DNA from: a virus
Strand: one strand, 5' to 3'
IMG/VR virus record: IMGVR_UViG_3300025887_000010
Location: 62,001-126,000 of that record
DNA length: 64,000 nucleotides
A model generated the notes under the pieces. The model saw only the letters and a list, made by a program, of their open reading frames with translations. It did not search any database and had not been told where the DNA came from. The position numbers and the translations under genes were made by a program. Every line of letters begins with the position of its first letter. The stretch's first letter is position 1. Shown here piece after piece: positions 63,935 through 64,000 of the stretch.

Positions 63935-64000
63935 TCACCGGATTGAATTGACACCCGCTACGACGAATGCAAAAATGAGAGCTACGATTGCGGTCAAACC
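63935..64000 (-). CDS. C-terminus of a membrane protein, start beyond window
   Basis: The frame entering from the right edge reads GLTAIVALIFAFVVAGVNS then IR and stops at 63935, i.e. one transmembrane helix at the C-terminus. Too little is visible for identification. Confidence 0.45.
   Translation of the reverse strand, partial: GLTAIVALIFAFVVAGVNSIR

Noticed and set aside
1-64000. CRISPR arrays, transfer RNA genes, insertion sequences, integrase or attachment sites
   Set aside because: I saw no regularly spaced repeats, no cloverleaf-like genes in the gaps and no transposase or integrase motifs. A covariance search for transfer RNAs would settle that point.

Overview
The window is part of the genome of a large tailed phage of the T4 superfamily (contractile-tail myovirus). 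The evidence is a near-complete set of T4-type replication and recombination proteins (UvsW, UvsX, type II topoisomerase large and medium subunits, gp41-type helicase, gp44/gp62-type clamp loader, gp43-type polymerase, RNase H) together with T4-type tail and baseplate proteins (sheath, tube, gp53, gp48/54, gp4, gp8, gp26) and a gp17-type large terminase. The host is probably an alphaproteobacterium. This is an inference from the cobalamin-type (class II) ribonucleotide reductase and a phage-encoded outer-membrane protein of the small alphaproteobacterial kind; no host gene is present to prove it.

Layout. 1-5.9 kb is a leftward block of small accessory genes ending in uvsW. 5.95-6.47 kb is a non-coding divergent region with palindromes, a tetranucleotide repeat and promoters in both directions. 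6.5-11.7 kb runs rightward: topoisomerase subunits, small genes and an amidase endolysin. 11.7-31.2 kb is a late virion module: baseplate tube cap, gp53, gp4, sheath, two tube-fold proteins, a gp26-type tail chaperone with a probable -1 frameshift, a holin-like protein, large baseplate/fibre proteins and three fibre proteins. 31.3-54.1 kb is the replication and metabolism module: RNase H, class II RNR, XPD/DinG-like helicase, UvsX, gp41, gp44, gp62, gp43, many small unknowns, a DUF262 protein and a nucleotide-sugar dehydrogenase. 54.1-56.5 kb holds small accessory genes and the outer-membrane protein. 56.5-58.5 kb is a leftward tail-fibre cassette. 58.6-62.8 kb is the large terminase and a gp5-like baseplate spike. 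62.8-64 kb is again leftward and accessory.

Regulation is unusually readable. Nineteen sites share a -35-like GTGTAC, exactly 13 bases, then TGTGATATNNT. They precede replication, metabolic and accessory genes and none was seen in front of virion genes, so they are probably the early/middle promoters. Several virion operons are preceded instead by TAAAATA, a possible late promoter.

The most novel element is a family of four structured intergenic repeats (17.4, 36.0, 54.2 and 63.3 kb). Three have a hairpin whose outer stem changes sequence while keeping its pairing, followed by a conserved AT-rich block and a second copy of the stem motif. One copy sits directly behind its own promoter with no ORF and looks like a small-RNA gene. 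Several small accessory genes are broken by single-base lesions.
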